Below, piece after piece: positions 17,369-25,266 of a DNA stretch of 64,000 nt. The position numbers were made by a program, and so were the translations under genes. The notes beneath the pieces were generated by a model, which was not told where the DNA came from, did no database searches, and worked only from the letters and a program-made list of their open reading frames with translations. The DNA comes from Lachnospiraceae bacterium (lineage in GTDB: Bacteria; Bacillota; Clostridia; Lachnospirales; Lachnospiraceae), in NCBI GenBank assembly GCA_024404675.1, contig JAKSPO010000003.1:60037-124036 (forward strand). The letters run 5' to 3'. The stretch's first letter is position 1. Each line of letters starts with the position of its first letter.

Positions 17369-17415
17369 AGAGCCAACGGCCTGGTTTAAAAACTGAGCCT
17401 TTGGCTCTTTCTTAT
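17369..17415 (+). terminator. Intrinsic terminator of paaK-ACT
   Basis: The stem AGAGCCAA / TTGGCTCT with further GGC/GCC pairing inside is followed by TTCTTATTTT. Confidence 0.7.
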
Positions 17416-17504
17416 TTTGCGAAAATGTAGTATAATATCTGTGCACAAGCTTCACCTCGTGTAAGGGGAAGCCTCGTACGGTGGAGTCGGAAGGGAGGCA
17501 AGCT

Positions 17505-17657
17505 ATGAATCCGGTTGCAGATGCGTTGGTTTTGATCGTGCTTATCGTTCTTGTTGTGCTTGCAGTCCGCAAGCTTAGGCGGGACCGATGCGCCGGAAAG
17601 CATGCCTGCGGTGGCAACTGCAATGCTTGCCCGATGAACCCTCGGGGACGGGGTTAG
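17505..17657 (+). CDS. FeoB-associated Cys-rich membrane peptide
   Basis: This 50-residue product has a single N-terminal membrane segment (ADALVLIVLIVLVVLAV) followed by a basic stretch and a cysteine cluster (C29, C35, C39, C42 in HACGGNCNACPM). This matches the small FeoB-associated Cys-rich proteins, thought to help ferrous iron uptake. GGGAGG lies eight bases upstream of the ATG, and a TATAAT box is at 17431. Such genes usually sit beside feoB, yet feoAB here is about 10 kb away. The last five residues and the stop codon lie inside a GGGGACGGGGT repeat, so the natural C-terminus may have been replaced. Confidence 0.75.
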   Translation: MNPVADALVLIVLIVLVVLAVRKLRRDRCAGKHACGGNCNACPMNPRGRG

Positions 17658-17707
17658 GGGCTCAAAAAAGTGAACCTTCGGGGACGGGGTCAAGGGCTCA
17701 AAAAGGG
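17636..17707 (+). repeat. Two tandem 36-bp GGGGACGGGGT repeats
   Basis: Two copies begin GAACC(C/T)TCGGGGACGGGGT and end GGGCTCAAAAA (17636-17671 and 17672-17707). A third, inverted copy lies at 9637-9668. The first supplies the stop codon of the Cys-rich peptide gene. Confidence 0.8.
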
Positions 17708-17756
17708 CTCGGAAAGCGGCATCGACGGGATTTTATGCAAAAGCACATCCTTTTTA

Positions 17757-17808
17757 CGGAAAATGTGTACTTTTCTGCATTTTCCGAAGACAGTGATACA
17801 GGTTATAA
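17757..17808 (+). promoter_or_regulatory. Promoter region of the zinc-type binding protein with inverted repeat
   Basis: CGGAAAATG (17757-17765) and CATTTTCCG (17778-17786) form a perfect 9-bp inverted repeat with a 12-base gap. Its right arm covers the -35 position relative to TATAAT at 17803-17808. The -35 itself is weak, as expected if an activator or repressor binds here (inference). Confidence 0.5.
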
Positions 17809-17829
17809 TCAAAGGAGTTGAAAATAGAT

Positions 17830-18777
17830 ATGAAGAAGCTGGTTTTGCTTATGTTGGCGGTTCTTCTTCTCGGAACGCTTACCGCCTGTGGAAACGGCGG
17901 GAAGGAGAATGAGCGCAAGACAATCGTTACTACCATATTCCCGGTTTATGATTGGACGCGCGTGATTCTCGGAGACAACCCGGGCGGTTTTACGCTTAAG
18001 CTACTTGTGGAGAACGGTGTCGATCTGCACAGCTACCAGCCGACGGCCGATGACATTATGACAATTGGCGGCAGCGGTATGTTTCTGTATGTCGGCGGAG
18101 AGTCGGACGATTGGGTGAAGAATGTGCTTCGTACGACCAAGGATGCGAAGCGCCGTGAGGTATGCCTGATGGATGTACTCGGAGATGCCCTCAAGGCAGA
18201 AGAACTGGTGGAAGGCATGCAGGGCGAAGCGGAAGAGGATGCAACGGATGAGCATATCTGGCTGTCCCTTCGCAACGCGGAGGCACTTTGCAGAGTAATC
18301 GGCGAAGAGCTTGCGGCGATGGATCCGGACCACGCGGAGACGTATCGAAAGAACGCGGCAGATTATATTGAAAAGCTTGCGGCGCTCGACCGGGAGTACG
18401 CAAAGACGGTTTCGGAAGGCAAGCGTAGGACGCTTCTGTTCGGGGACCGCTTTCCGTTTCGGTATCTGGTTGAGGATTACGGACTTAGTTATTACGCCGC
18501 ATTTTCCGGCTGCTCGGCAGAGACGGAGGCAAGCTTCGACACCATTTCGTTTCTTGCGGGGAAGATGGATGAGCTGTCCCTTCCGTGCATTCTGGTGCTT
18601 GACGGCAGCAATCGAAAGCTCGCACAGACAGTGATTCAGAACACCCGCGCCGGCAATCAGGACATCGTTGAGATGAATTCGATTCAGTCCGTGAAGCGTT
18701 CGGATATCGACAAAGGCACTACATATCTTTCAATTATGCAACAGAATCTGGCAGCCCTCAGTGAGGCGCTGCGATAG
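17830..18777 (+). CDS. Zinc/manganese-type ABC transporter substrate-binding lipoprotein (orphan)
   Basis: This 315-residue cell-surface lipoprotein (signal ending TLTAC) belongs to the ZnuA/AdcA family. His residues appear at the usual first two positions (DLHSYQPTADD and DEHIWLSL), but the third metal-site region reads FGDRFPFRYL where family members usually have His-Asp-Ala, so metal binding may be altered. No ATPase or permease gene is adjacent, so partners must lie elsewhere. The ATG at 17830 is used; AAAGGAG is 12 bases upstream, and an in-frame TTG at 17818 is less likely. Confidence 0.85.
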   Translation: MKKLVLLMLAVLLLGTLTACGNGGKENERKTIVTTIFPVYDWTRVILGDNPGGFTLKLLVENGVDLHSYQPTADDIMTIGGSGMFLYVGGESDDWVKNVLRTTKDAKRREVCLMDVLGDALKAEELVEGMQGEAEEDATDEHIWLSLRNAEALCRVIGEELAAMDPDHAETYRKNAADYIEKLAALDREYAKTVSEGKRRTLLFGDRFPFRYLVEDYGLSYYAAFSGCSAETEASFDTISFLAGKMDELSLPCILVLDGSNRKLAQTVIQNTRAGNQDIVEMNSIQSVKRSDIDKGTTYLSIMQQNLAALSEALR

Positions 18778-18825
18778 CCGCGACCCGGACCAGCGGACGG
18801 CTTAATATTCAAGGAGGAATGAGTA

Positions 18826-20079
18826 ATGGAGAAAAGATTTGAAAATCGCTGCAGTGATGTTCGCATCAGGCTTGTTGACAAGGAGCAGAAGGCACTTGCC
18901 GGCAAGGAGGTGCGCCTGCATCTTACCAACCACGAGTTTCTGTTCGGTTGCGGTGCGTTCGACACTTTGAACATCGGCGAGACCGGCCCCTTTGCAAACA
19001 GAGAATTTGAGGCACACGGCCGCAAGATTAACCGCGCATATTTCCAGGAGAGAGTCGATCTTTGGACGAAGCTTTTCAACTACGGAACCTTACCCTTTTA
19101 CTGGGGACAGTATGAGCCGCAGGAGGGTAATGTTATGGAGGCCAACCGTATGGAGGCAGCCAAATACCTTCGCGCACACGGCGCAACCCCGAAGGGCCAT
19201 CCGCTTTGCTGGCATACCGTATGTGCAAACTGGCTGATGGAGTACGATAACAAGACAATCATGGAGAAGCAGCTTGCCCGTATCGAGCGTGACGTAACAG
19301 CCTTTAAGGGTATCATCGATATCTGGGATGTTATTAACGAGACGGTCATCATGCCTGTTTTCGACAAATACGACAACGCCATCACCAGAATCTGTAACGA
19401 GTACGGCAGAATGACGCTAATCAAGGAAGTATTTGCCGCTGCCAGATCCGCGAACCCGGATGCGGTTCTTCTGATCAATGACTTCAACCTTTCCCCGGCA
19501 TACCAGAAGGTTATCGAGGAGTGTCTTGATGCAGGCGTTACCATCGATGCAATCGGTATCCAGACCCACCAGCATCAGGGCTACAAGGGACTTCCCTGGC
19601 TTGAGGATGTGCTTGCACGCTTCTCGCAGTACGGTATCCCGCTTCATTTCACCGAGAATACACTCGTATCCGGCAAGATCATGCCGGCACATATCGTAGA
19701 CCTGAACGATTACCAGGTTGACGAGTGGCCGTCAACGCCCGAGGGCGAGGAGAGACAGGCACGCGAGTGGAAGGAAATGTATGAGACCCTGTTCGCGCAT
19801 CCTTCCGTAGAGGCAATTACCGGCTGGGATTTCGCAGACGGCGCATGGCTGCACGCACCGAGCGGACTCATCCGTCTTGACAACTCCGTAAAGCCTTCCT
19901 ACGAGACCTTGAAGAAGCTCGTTCACGAGGACTGGACCACCGATGTTACGCTGACCGCAGATGCAGAGGGCTATGTAACGTTGCACGGTTTCCGCGGTGA
20001 CTACGAGGCAGTGCTTGACGGCCGCAAGGCAGAGTTCAAGCTCGCAAAGGACACAAAGGAAATTACGGTTACCCTGTAA
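18826..20079 (+). CDS. Intracellular GH10 endo-1,4-beta-xylanase
   Basis: This 417-residue glycoside hydrolase family 10 enzyme cleaves beta-1,4-xylan or xylo-oligosaccharides with retention of configuration. The acid/base Glu172 lies in IWDVINETV and the nucleophile Glu277 in LHFTENT; substrate-binding KGHPLCWH is also typical. A short N-terminal beta domain (1-50) and a C-terminal beta segment (375-417) flank the barrel. There is no signal peptide, so it likely acts on imported oligosaccharides. AAGGAGG lies eight bases before the ATG. It follows the orphan binding protein by 48 bases. Confidence 0.93.
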   Translation: MEKRFENRCSDVRIRLVDKEQKALAGKEVRLHLTNHEFLFGCGAFDTLNIGETGPFANREFEAHGRKINRAYFQERVDLWTKLFNYGTLPFYWGQYEPQEGNVMEANRMEAAKYLRAHGATPKGHPLCWHTVCANWLMEYDNKTIMEKQLARIERDVTAFKGIIDIWDVINETVIMPVFDKYDNAITRICNEYGRMTLIKEVFAAARSANPDAVLLINDFNLSPAYQKVIEECLDAGVTIDAIGIQTHQHQGYKGLPWLEDVLARFSQYGIPLHFTENTLVSGKIMPAHIVDLNDYQVDEWPSTPEGEERQAREWKEMYETLFAHPSVEAITGWDFADGAWLHAPSGLIRLDNSVKPSYETLKKLVHEDWTTDVTLTADAEGYVTLHGFRGDYEAVLDGRKAEFKLAKDTKEITVTL

Positions 20080-20103
20080 GAATAAGAACGTGGGAGAGAA
20101 GCT

Positions 20104-20754
20104 ATGGATAAGCCGATTATCAAAAATGAGCAGGTTGATACCTTGTATGACGCCAAATACCTGAAGCTTTACGACCTCCGCTACATGGAGGGAAAGCATT
20201 ATTTCGACTGTACAAGAAGGGACGCCTCGGCAATTGTTGCCGTAAAGAGCGACGAGGAGTTTCGTTCGATGCTTCCGGACGCTGTGACAATTGCTGTCGT
20301 TCTGCACCTGCCGGATGAGGAGCCGAAGCTGCTTCTTTCCTACGAATACCGATATCCGGTCGGCCGGTTTCTGTTAAGTCCGGTTGCCGGACTTCTTGAT
20401 CCGGAGGATGCCGAAACGGACGATCCGCTTCGTACCGGCGCAATCCGGGAGATCTTCGAAGAAACCGGAGTCCGTATGGCCGAGACGGATACGCTGACTG
20501 TTTTGAATCCGTGCGCATTCTCTTCGCCCGGCATGACGGACGAAAGCAATGCCTTTCTGCGTGCTGATATTACCGTGGAGAATACAGAGATGTTAAGCCA
20601 GAGCGGCGCAGTCGGCTCTGAACTTTTTAATGGTTTTGAGCTTGTGACGAAGGAAGAAGCAAGGAAGCTGTTTCGGACCGGTCGTGACCGGTTCGGGAAC
20701 ACATTTTCCCTTGCAACCTGGGTAATTCTGGCAGATTTTGTCATGGAGTCATAA
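20104..20754 (+). CDS. Nudix hydrolase
   Basis: This 216-residue protein has a Nudix box GAIREIFEETGVRM (about 119-132) with the upstream Gly-x5-Glu element (GLLDPE), expected to hydrolyse a nucleoside diphosphate linked to another group with Mg2+. The sequence resembles ADP-ribose/ADP-sugar pyrophosphatases in length, but substrate is not determinable. GGGAGAG precedes the ATG. It is 24 bases after the xylanase gene and 15 before the next gene. Confidence 0.88.
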   Translation: MDKPIIKNEQVDTLYDAKYLKLYDLRYMEGKHYFDCTRRDASAIVAVKSDEEFRSMLPDAVTIAVVLHLPDEEPKLLLSYEYRYPVGRFLLSPVAGLLDPEDAETDDPLRTGAIREIFEETGVRMAETDTLTVLNPCAFSSPGMTDESNAFLRADITVENTEMLSQSGAVGSELFNGFELVTKEEARKLFRTGRDRFGNTFSLATWVILADFVMES

Positions 20755-20769
20755 GAGGTGGAGTGAGCG

Positions 20770-21444
20770 TTGATCTACGATAAGGACATCAGAGAACCGC
20801 TTTTTGATTTTTTGGAAGAGGTTTACGGAAAAGTACGTGTCATTGAAGAGAAGACAATCGGCAAATCAAGAGCCGACGTGTTCCTCGTTTTAGAGGACGG
20901 TATCTGCGGTGTGGAGATCAAAAGCGATGCCGACACCTATGCACGGCTTTCTAAGCAGGTAAAGGACTACGACCGTTTCTTTGATATGAATTATGTGGTG
21001 GTCGGCACAAGCCACGCGATGCATATTGAGGAGCATGTGCCAAAGCACTGGGGCATCATCACCGTTGAGGATGCGCCGGAGGGGCTTGATTTTTATATTC
21101 TGAGAGAGCCGAAGCGGGAGACGAAGACAAGCTGGGAGCGTAAGCTTGGGCTTTTGTGGCGTCCGGAGCTTGCGGCGATGCTAGAGCATTTTTCGTTGCC
21201 GAAGTACCGGGATAAGAGCAAGGCCTTCGTTGTAGCGAACCTTGTCGGACGCATCGGAGACAAGCTTCCCGAGGAAAAGCTTCAGGAAGAATTCGTGCGG
21301 CTACTGTTCGAACGGGACTACTCAACGATTGAACAGGTGATTGCCGAATATAAGGAAAGTATTCGTAAGACTACAGGAGTAGAACATACAAAGAAGAGAA
21401 CTGCAAGGCGTCGGAGAAGGCGCATTGTAAGAAAGAAGCTCTAA
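20770..21444 (+). CDS. sce7726-family protein (PD-(D/E)xK-like)
   Basis: This 224-residue protein starts with DKDIREPLFDFL and has a nuclease-like core SRADVFLVLEDGICGVEIKS (Asp and E-x-K) followed by DTYARLSKQVKDYDRFFD. This is the sce7726 family signature. The core resembles restriction-type PD-(D/E)xK nucleases, but activity is unproven. The tail is a strongly basic Arg/Lys stretch (TARRRRRRIVRKK) suited to nucleic-acid binding. The start is TTG with GAGGTGGAG upstream. It sits in a carbohydrate operon with no obvious defence partner. Confidence 0.85.
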   Translation: MIYDKDIREPLFDFLEEVYGKVRVIEEKTIGKSRADVFLVLEDGICGVEIKSDADTYARLSKQVKDYDRFFDMNYVVVGTSHAMHIEEHVPKHWGIITVEDAPEGLDFYILREPKRETKTSWERKLGLLWRPELAAMLEHFSLPKYRDKSKAFVVANLVGRIGDKLPEEKLQEEFVRLLFERDYSTIEQVIAEYKESIRKTTGVEHTKKRTARRRRRRIVRKKL

Positions 21445-21527
21445 GGCTTCAGGGCCGTTTTGTACGGCAGTAGACGATAAGTTCGGCGTTATGCCTTACT
21501 TTTTAAAATGTTTTGGAGGTTGAGAAA

Positions 21528-22631
21528 ATGGCAGAGAAAGAAATCAATGCAAGAAGTCCCTGGCCACTTGATACGACGATCAGCTTCGATCGCGTACTCG
21601 GTGAGGTAGGGCGTGAAGGAATGCAGGGCTTTGAAATCCTTCCCGACGGAAGGGTGCACGTAAGAGTCGTTGCAAAGAATGCGAAGGAGGTTGTTCTGGA
21701 CCGCTTCGGTACGATTTATCCGCTTGAGAAGGTGGACGATGAGGGTGGCTTTGAGGGCACGCTCGATATGGGAACGGGCTTTCTGTATTTCTTCTTGAAG
21801 TATGATGGTAACGACGTGATGAATCCGAGTCTGCCGATCGGCTACGGCTGCTGCAGACCGATGCATTTCTTCGATATTCCGGTTCCCGGTGAGGAGTGGG
21901 ACCGTTTAGAGGGCGTTCCGCACGGTGCTGTTTCGAGACATTATGTGCCTTCTACGGTGACCGGTAAGCACGAAATCTGTCTTGTTTACACCCCGCCGAA
22001 GTATGATCCTGCGAAGAAGTATCCGGTACTTTATCTGCAGCACGGCTACGGCGAGAACGAAACCGGCTGGGTATATCAGGGTCATGTCGGCCGCATCGCA
22101 GACAACCTGATCGCAGCAGGCGAGATGGCAGAGATGATCATCGTTATGGGTAACGGTATGACCCAGTCCGAGAAGGCTGACGGTATGCGCCGTATGCTGT
22201 TCCCTGATGTTTTAGTAGAGGATTTCATTCCTTATATCGAATCACATTATAATGTTTATACCGACAAATGGAACCGCGCGATGGCAGGTCTTTCGATGGG
22301 AAGCTATCAGACAAGCATCACGACGCTTACCCATCCTGAGCTGTTCGGCTATGCAGGTCTTTTCAGTGGTTTCCTGCGTGCACCCTGGCCGACACCCGAT
22401 GAGGAGCCGCACCTTGCAATTATAAAGGATAAGGAGCGCTTCAATCGTGAGTTCAAGGTATTCTACCGTGCAATGGGTACCGAGGATCAGTATTTTAATA
22501 GCTTTGCAGCCGATGACGAGTACCTTTCCGATAAGGGTGTGAATATGATTCGCGAAACCTTCCCGGGCTACCATGAGTGGACGGTATGGAGACGCTGCAT
22601 TCACAGCTTCCTTCCCAGAATTTTCCGTTAA
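21528..22631 (+). CDS. CE1-like esterase (feruloyl/acetyl esterase type)
   Basis: This 367-residue alpha/beta hydrolase has an N-terminal CBM48/Ig-like region (1-110) and an esterase-D-like catalytic domain. The nucleophile Ser256 is in AGLSMGSY, the oxyanion strand is YLQHGYGENETGW, and the catalytic His is probably in WRRCIHSFLP near the end. Relatives release ferulate or acetate from xylan decorations. No signal peptide is visible, matching the intracellular xylanase in the same gene string. GGAGGTTGAGAAA leads to the ATG at 21528; an upstream in-frame TTG is rejected. Confidence 0.88.
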   Translation: MAEKEINARSPWPLDTTISFDRVLGEVGREGMQGFEILPDGRVHVRVVAKNAKEVVLDRFGTIYPLEKVDDEGGFEGTLDMGTGFLYFFLKYDGNDVMNPSLPIGYGCCRPMHFFDIPVPGEEWDRLEGVPHGAVSRHYVPSTVTGKHEICLVYTPPKYDPAKKYPVLYLQHGYGENETGWVYQGHVGRIADNLIAAGEMAEMIIVMGNGMTQSEKADGMRRMLFPDVLVEDFIPYIESHYNVYTDKWNRAMAGLSMGSYQTSITTLTHPELFGYAGLFSGFLRAPWPTPDEEPHLAIIKDKERFNREFKVFYRAMGTEDQYFNSFAADDEYLSDKGVNMIRETFPGYHEWTVWRRCIHSFLPRIFR

Positions 22632-22646
22632 GACAGAGGTGTTATT

Positions 22647-23579
22647 ATGCCGGCAGAACAATATTTCAAATTCATGTCACCCGTCGACGGTCTGATGCTC
22701 GACGCCATGAAGGTCATCCCCGAGGGAGAGCCGAAGGCAGTCGTACAGATTGTTCACGGGATGTGCGAATACAAGGAGCGTTACCGCGAGTTCATGCATT
22801 ATCTTGCCGGACTCGGATACCTGTGTGTGATTCATGACCACAGAGGACACGGGCACAGCGTCGAGAATCCGGACGAGCTCGGATACCTGTATGCAGGCGG
22901 CTTTGAGGGCCTTGTGGAGGATACGCACTGCCTTACAATGCTTATAAAGGAGGAGCTTCCCGAGGGGACGCCTTACTACATGCTTGGCCACAGTATGGGC
23001 TCGATGGTGGCAAGATGCTATCTGAAGAAATACGACACGGAGCTTGATAAGCTCGTGCTGAGCGGTTCACCTTCCAAGCCTGCAGGCTCTTCGATGGGCG
23101 GTATTCTGACAGCGCTGGTCGGCAAATGTAAGGGCGTTAAGGCGCATTCCGCATTGCTTGACTATATCGCAGTCGGCTCCACCTATGAGAAGCGCTACAA
23201 AAAGGAGGGGCTTCCGCATGCATGGGTATGCTCGGATCGCAACCTGGTCGAGCGCTATAATATGGACAAGTATTGCAACTACACATTTACCGTAAACGGT
23301 TACGATGCGTTAATTCGTCTGACGAACGAAACCTATTCCGCAAAGGGCTGGGAGATGGGAAAGCCGGAGCTTCCGATTCTATTCTGCTCGGGCGACGGAG
23401 ATCCCTGCATGATCGGACCGAAGCAGTACGGCCGTTCCATTCGCTTTTTAAAGGAGCGTGGCTACTACCGTGTTCGCGGTAAGCTTTACAAAGATATGCG
23501 TCACGAGGTGTTAAATGAGCCGGGACGCAGACGTGTCTATAAGGATATTGCTACATTCTTTGCGGAATGCTTTGATTAG
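22647..23579 (+). CDS. Alpha/beta hydrolase, monoacylglycerol-lipase-like
   Basis: This 310-residue serine hydrolase carries QIVHGMCEYKERY (oxyanion region), DHRGHGHS and the nucleophile elbow LGHSMGSMVAR; the acid and His are likely in FCSGDGDP and DMRHEVLNE. The family includes lysophospholipases and monoacylglycerol lipases; the true substrate is unknown. It has no signal peptide. It lies 15 bases after the CE1-like gene with CAGAGGTG upstream, and is the last gene before the hairpin at 23610. Confidence 0.88.
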   Translation: MPAEQYFKFMSPVDGLMLDAMKVIPEGEPKAVVQIVHGMCEYKERYREFMHYLAGLGYLCVIHDHRGHGHSVENPDELGYLYAGGFEGLVEDTHCLTMLIKEELPEGTPYYMLGHSMGSMVARCYLKKYDTELDKLVLSGSPSKPAGSSMGGILTALVGKCKGVKAHSALLDYIAVGSTYEKRYKKEGLPHAWVCSDRNLVERYNMDKYCNYTFTVNGYDALIRLTNETYSAKGWEMGKPELPILFCSGDGDPCMIGPKQYGRSIRFLKERGYYRVRGKLYKDMRHEVLNEPGRRRVYKDIATFFAECFD

Positions 23580-23609
23580 AACACGCTATTTCTATGATGA
23601 AAATCACAT

Positions 23610-23635
23610 AAACCGAGAGGACCTCCTCTCGGTTT
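23610..23635 (+). terminator. Strong hairpin after the xylanase gene string
   Basis: A perfect 11-bp stem, AAACCGAGAGG with CCTCTCGGTTT, has a four-base loop. The following T tract is short (TTTATCTGC), so termination may be partial. Confidence 0.6.
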
Positions 23636-23690
23636 ATCTGCTTTATGGAAGAATCCGACAGAGAACGGGTTTTACTTGGGAGGAACAGAT

Positions 23691-25169
23691 ATGGAACAGT
23701 TTATTTTGGCACTGGATGCCGGGACGACAAGCAACCGTGCGATTCTATTCAACCGTGCGGGAGAGCCCGTCAATGTTTCGCAGAAGGAGTTTACGCAGTA
23801 TTATCCGAATGCCGGATGGGTAGAGCATGATCCGATGGAAATCTGGTCTACCATGCTCGGCGTTTCGGTGGAATGTATGCAAAGGGCAGGGGTAAAGGCA
23901 GAGCAGATTGCAGGTATCGGTATCACAAACCAGCGGGAGACGACCATCGTCTGGGATCGAAATACCGGTACGCCGGTATATCCTGCGATTGTATGGCAAT
24001 GCCGAAGAACGGCCGAAATGTGTGACAGCCTTATGCCGCATAAGGAGCTGATCCGGGAGAAGACCGGACTGATTCTAGATCCGTATTTCTCCGCAACGAA
24101 GGTGGCATGGATTCTTTCGAATGTTCCCGGTGCAAAAGAACGGGCTGAGGCAGGGGAGCTTCTGTTCGGTACGGTGGAAACCTGGCTTATATGGAAGCTG
24201 ACCGGCGGTAGACTTCATATTACGGACTATTCCAATGCCTCCCGAACGATGCTTTTTAACATTCATACACTCGACTGGGACGAGGAGATTCTGAAGCTTC
24301 TTTCCATTCCGAGAAAGATGCTTCCCAAGGTGCGAAGTAACAGCGAGGTGTACGGTGAGACCGATGCAGCGCTTTTCGGTGCACCGATTAAGCTTAGCGG
24401 AGCGGCGGGAGACCAGCAGTCAGCGCTTTTCGGCCAGAAATGCTTCCGCGCAGGTGAAGGCAAGAACACCTACGGCACCGGCTGCTTTCTTCTGATGAAT
24501 ACCGGTGAGAAGCCGGTTTCCTCCGGACGTGGATTGGTGACGACCATCGCCTGGTGTGTGGATAATCGGGTGACATACGCGCTTGAGGGCTCGGTGTTCG
24601 TTGGCGGCGCAGCAATTCAGTGGCTCAGAGACGAGCTTGGACTTATTCGAAGCGCGCAGGAATCCGAGGAGCTTGCACTTCGTGTGAACGACACGAACGG
24701 CTGTTACGTTGTGCCGGCATTTACCGGCCTCGGCGCACCTTACTGGAATCCCTATGCGCGCGGTACGATCGTCGGGCTGACGCGTGGGGTCAATGCCTGT
24801 CATATCGTGCGGGCAACGCTTGACGGTATCGCCTATCAGGTCGGAGACGTTCTCGCTGCGATGGCTGAGGAGGTCGGAGAGATTCAGGCGCTTTATGTGG
24901 ACGGCGGCGCGAGCAGCAACAATTATCTGATGCAGACGCAGGCGGACATCAGCGGCATCTCGGTCATTCGACCGGCATGCGTCGAGACGACCGCGCTCGG
25001 AGCAGCGTTCCTTGCGGGACTTGCGGTCGGATTCTATCCAGACATGGATACCCTGCGGGAGAGTGACTGCGAAAAGCAGTGCTTCCTTCCCAAGCTTTCA
25101 GAGAAAGAGCGGGCGGAGCGACTGCGCGGCTGGAAGCAGGCAATCGCTCAGACCGATATCACAAGATAA
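23691..25169 (+). CDS. glpK: Glycerol kinase
   Basis: This 492-residue FGGY-family kinase phosphorylates glycerol with ATP to glycerol-3-phosphate. The N-terminal phosphate loop [15 protein letters not shown], the substrate region [14 protein letters not shown] and the ATP-site [11 protein letters not shown] and [12 protein letters not shown] fit GlpK closely, and length is normal. GGGAGGAAC precedes the ATG at 23691. No glpF, glpD or regulator is adjacent, so it stands alone between two hairpin-bounded units. Confidence 0.95.
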   Translation: MEQFILALDAGTTSNRAILFNRAGEPVNVSQKEFTQYYPNAGWVEHDPMEIWSTMLGVSVECMQRAGVKAEQIAGIGITNQRETTIVWDRNTGTPVYPAIVWQCRRTAEMCDSLMPHKELIREKTGLILDPYFSATKVAWILSNVPGAKERAEAGELLFGTVETWLIWKLTGGRLHITDYSNASRTMLFNIHTLDWDEEILKLLSIPRKMLPKVRSNSEVYGETDAALFGAPIKLSGAAGDQQSALFGQKCFRAGEGKNTYGTGCFLLMNTGEKPVSSGRGLVTTIAWCVDNRVTYALEGSVFVGGAAIQWLRDELGLIRSAQESEELALRVNDTNGCYVVPAFTGLGAPYWNPYARGTIVGLTRGVNACHIVRATLDGIAYQVGDVLAAMAEEVGEIQALYVDGGASSNNYLMQTQADISGISVIRPACVETTALGAAFLAGLAVGFYPDMDTLRESDCEKQCFLPKLSEKERAERLRGWKQAIAQTDITR

Positions 25170-25183
25170 ATGTATTTTTGCTG

Positions 25184-25189
25184 TATAAT
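25184..25189 (+). promoter_or_regulatory. -10 box of the transglutaminase-like lipoprotein gene
   Basis: A perfect TATAAT lies 78 bases upstream of the start; no convincing -35 box is visible at the expected distance. Confidence 0.35.
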
Positions 25190-25266
25190 GCAAATTGGGG
25201 TTCGGGGGAAACCTGAAGAGTTTTGGAAAGGGAGATTCGCACAGTGGGGTGCGAAGGCGGATTTGT

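Noticed and set aside
20770..21444. Restriction-modification or toxin-antitoxin system around the sce7726-like gene
   Set aside because: No methyltransferase, specificity subunit or antitoxin is adjacent; neighbours are carbohydrate and Nudix genes.
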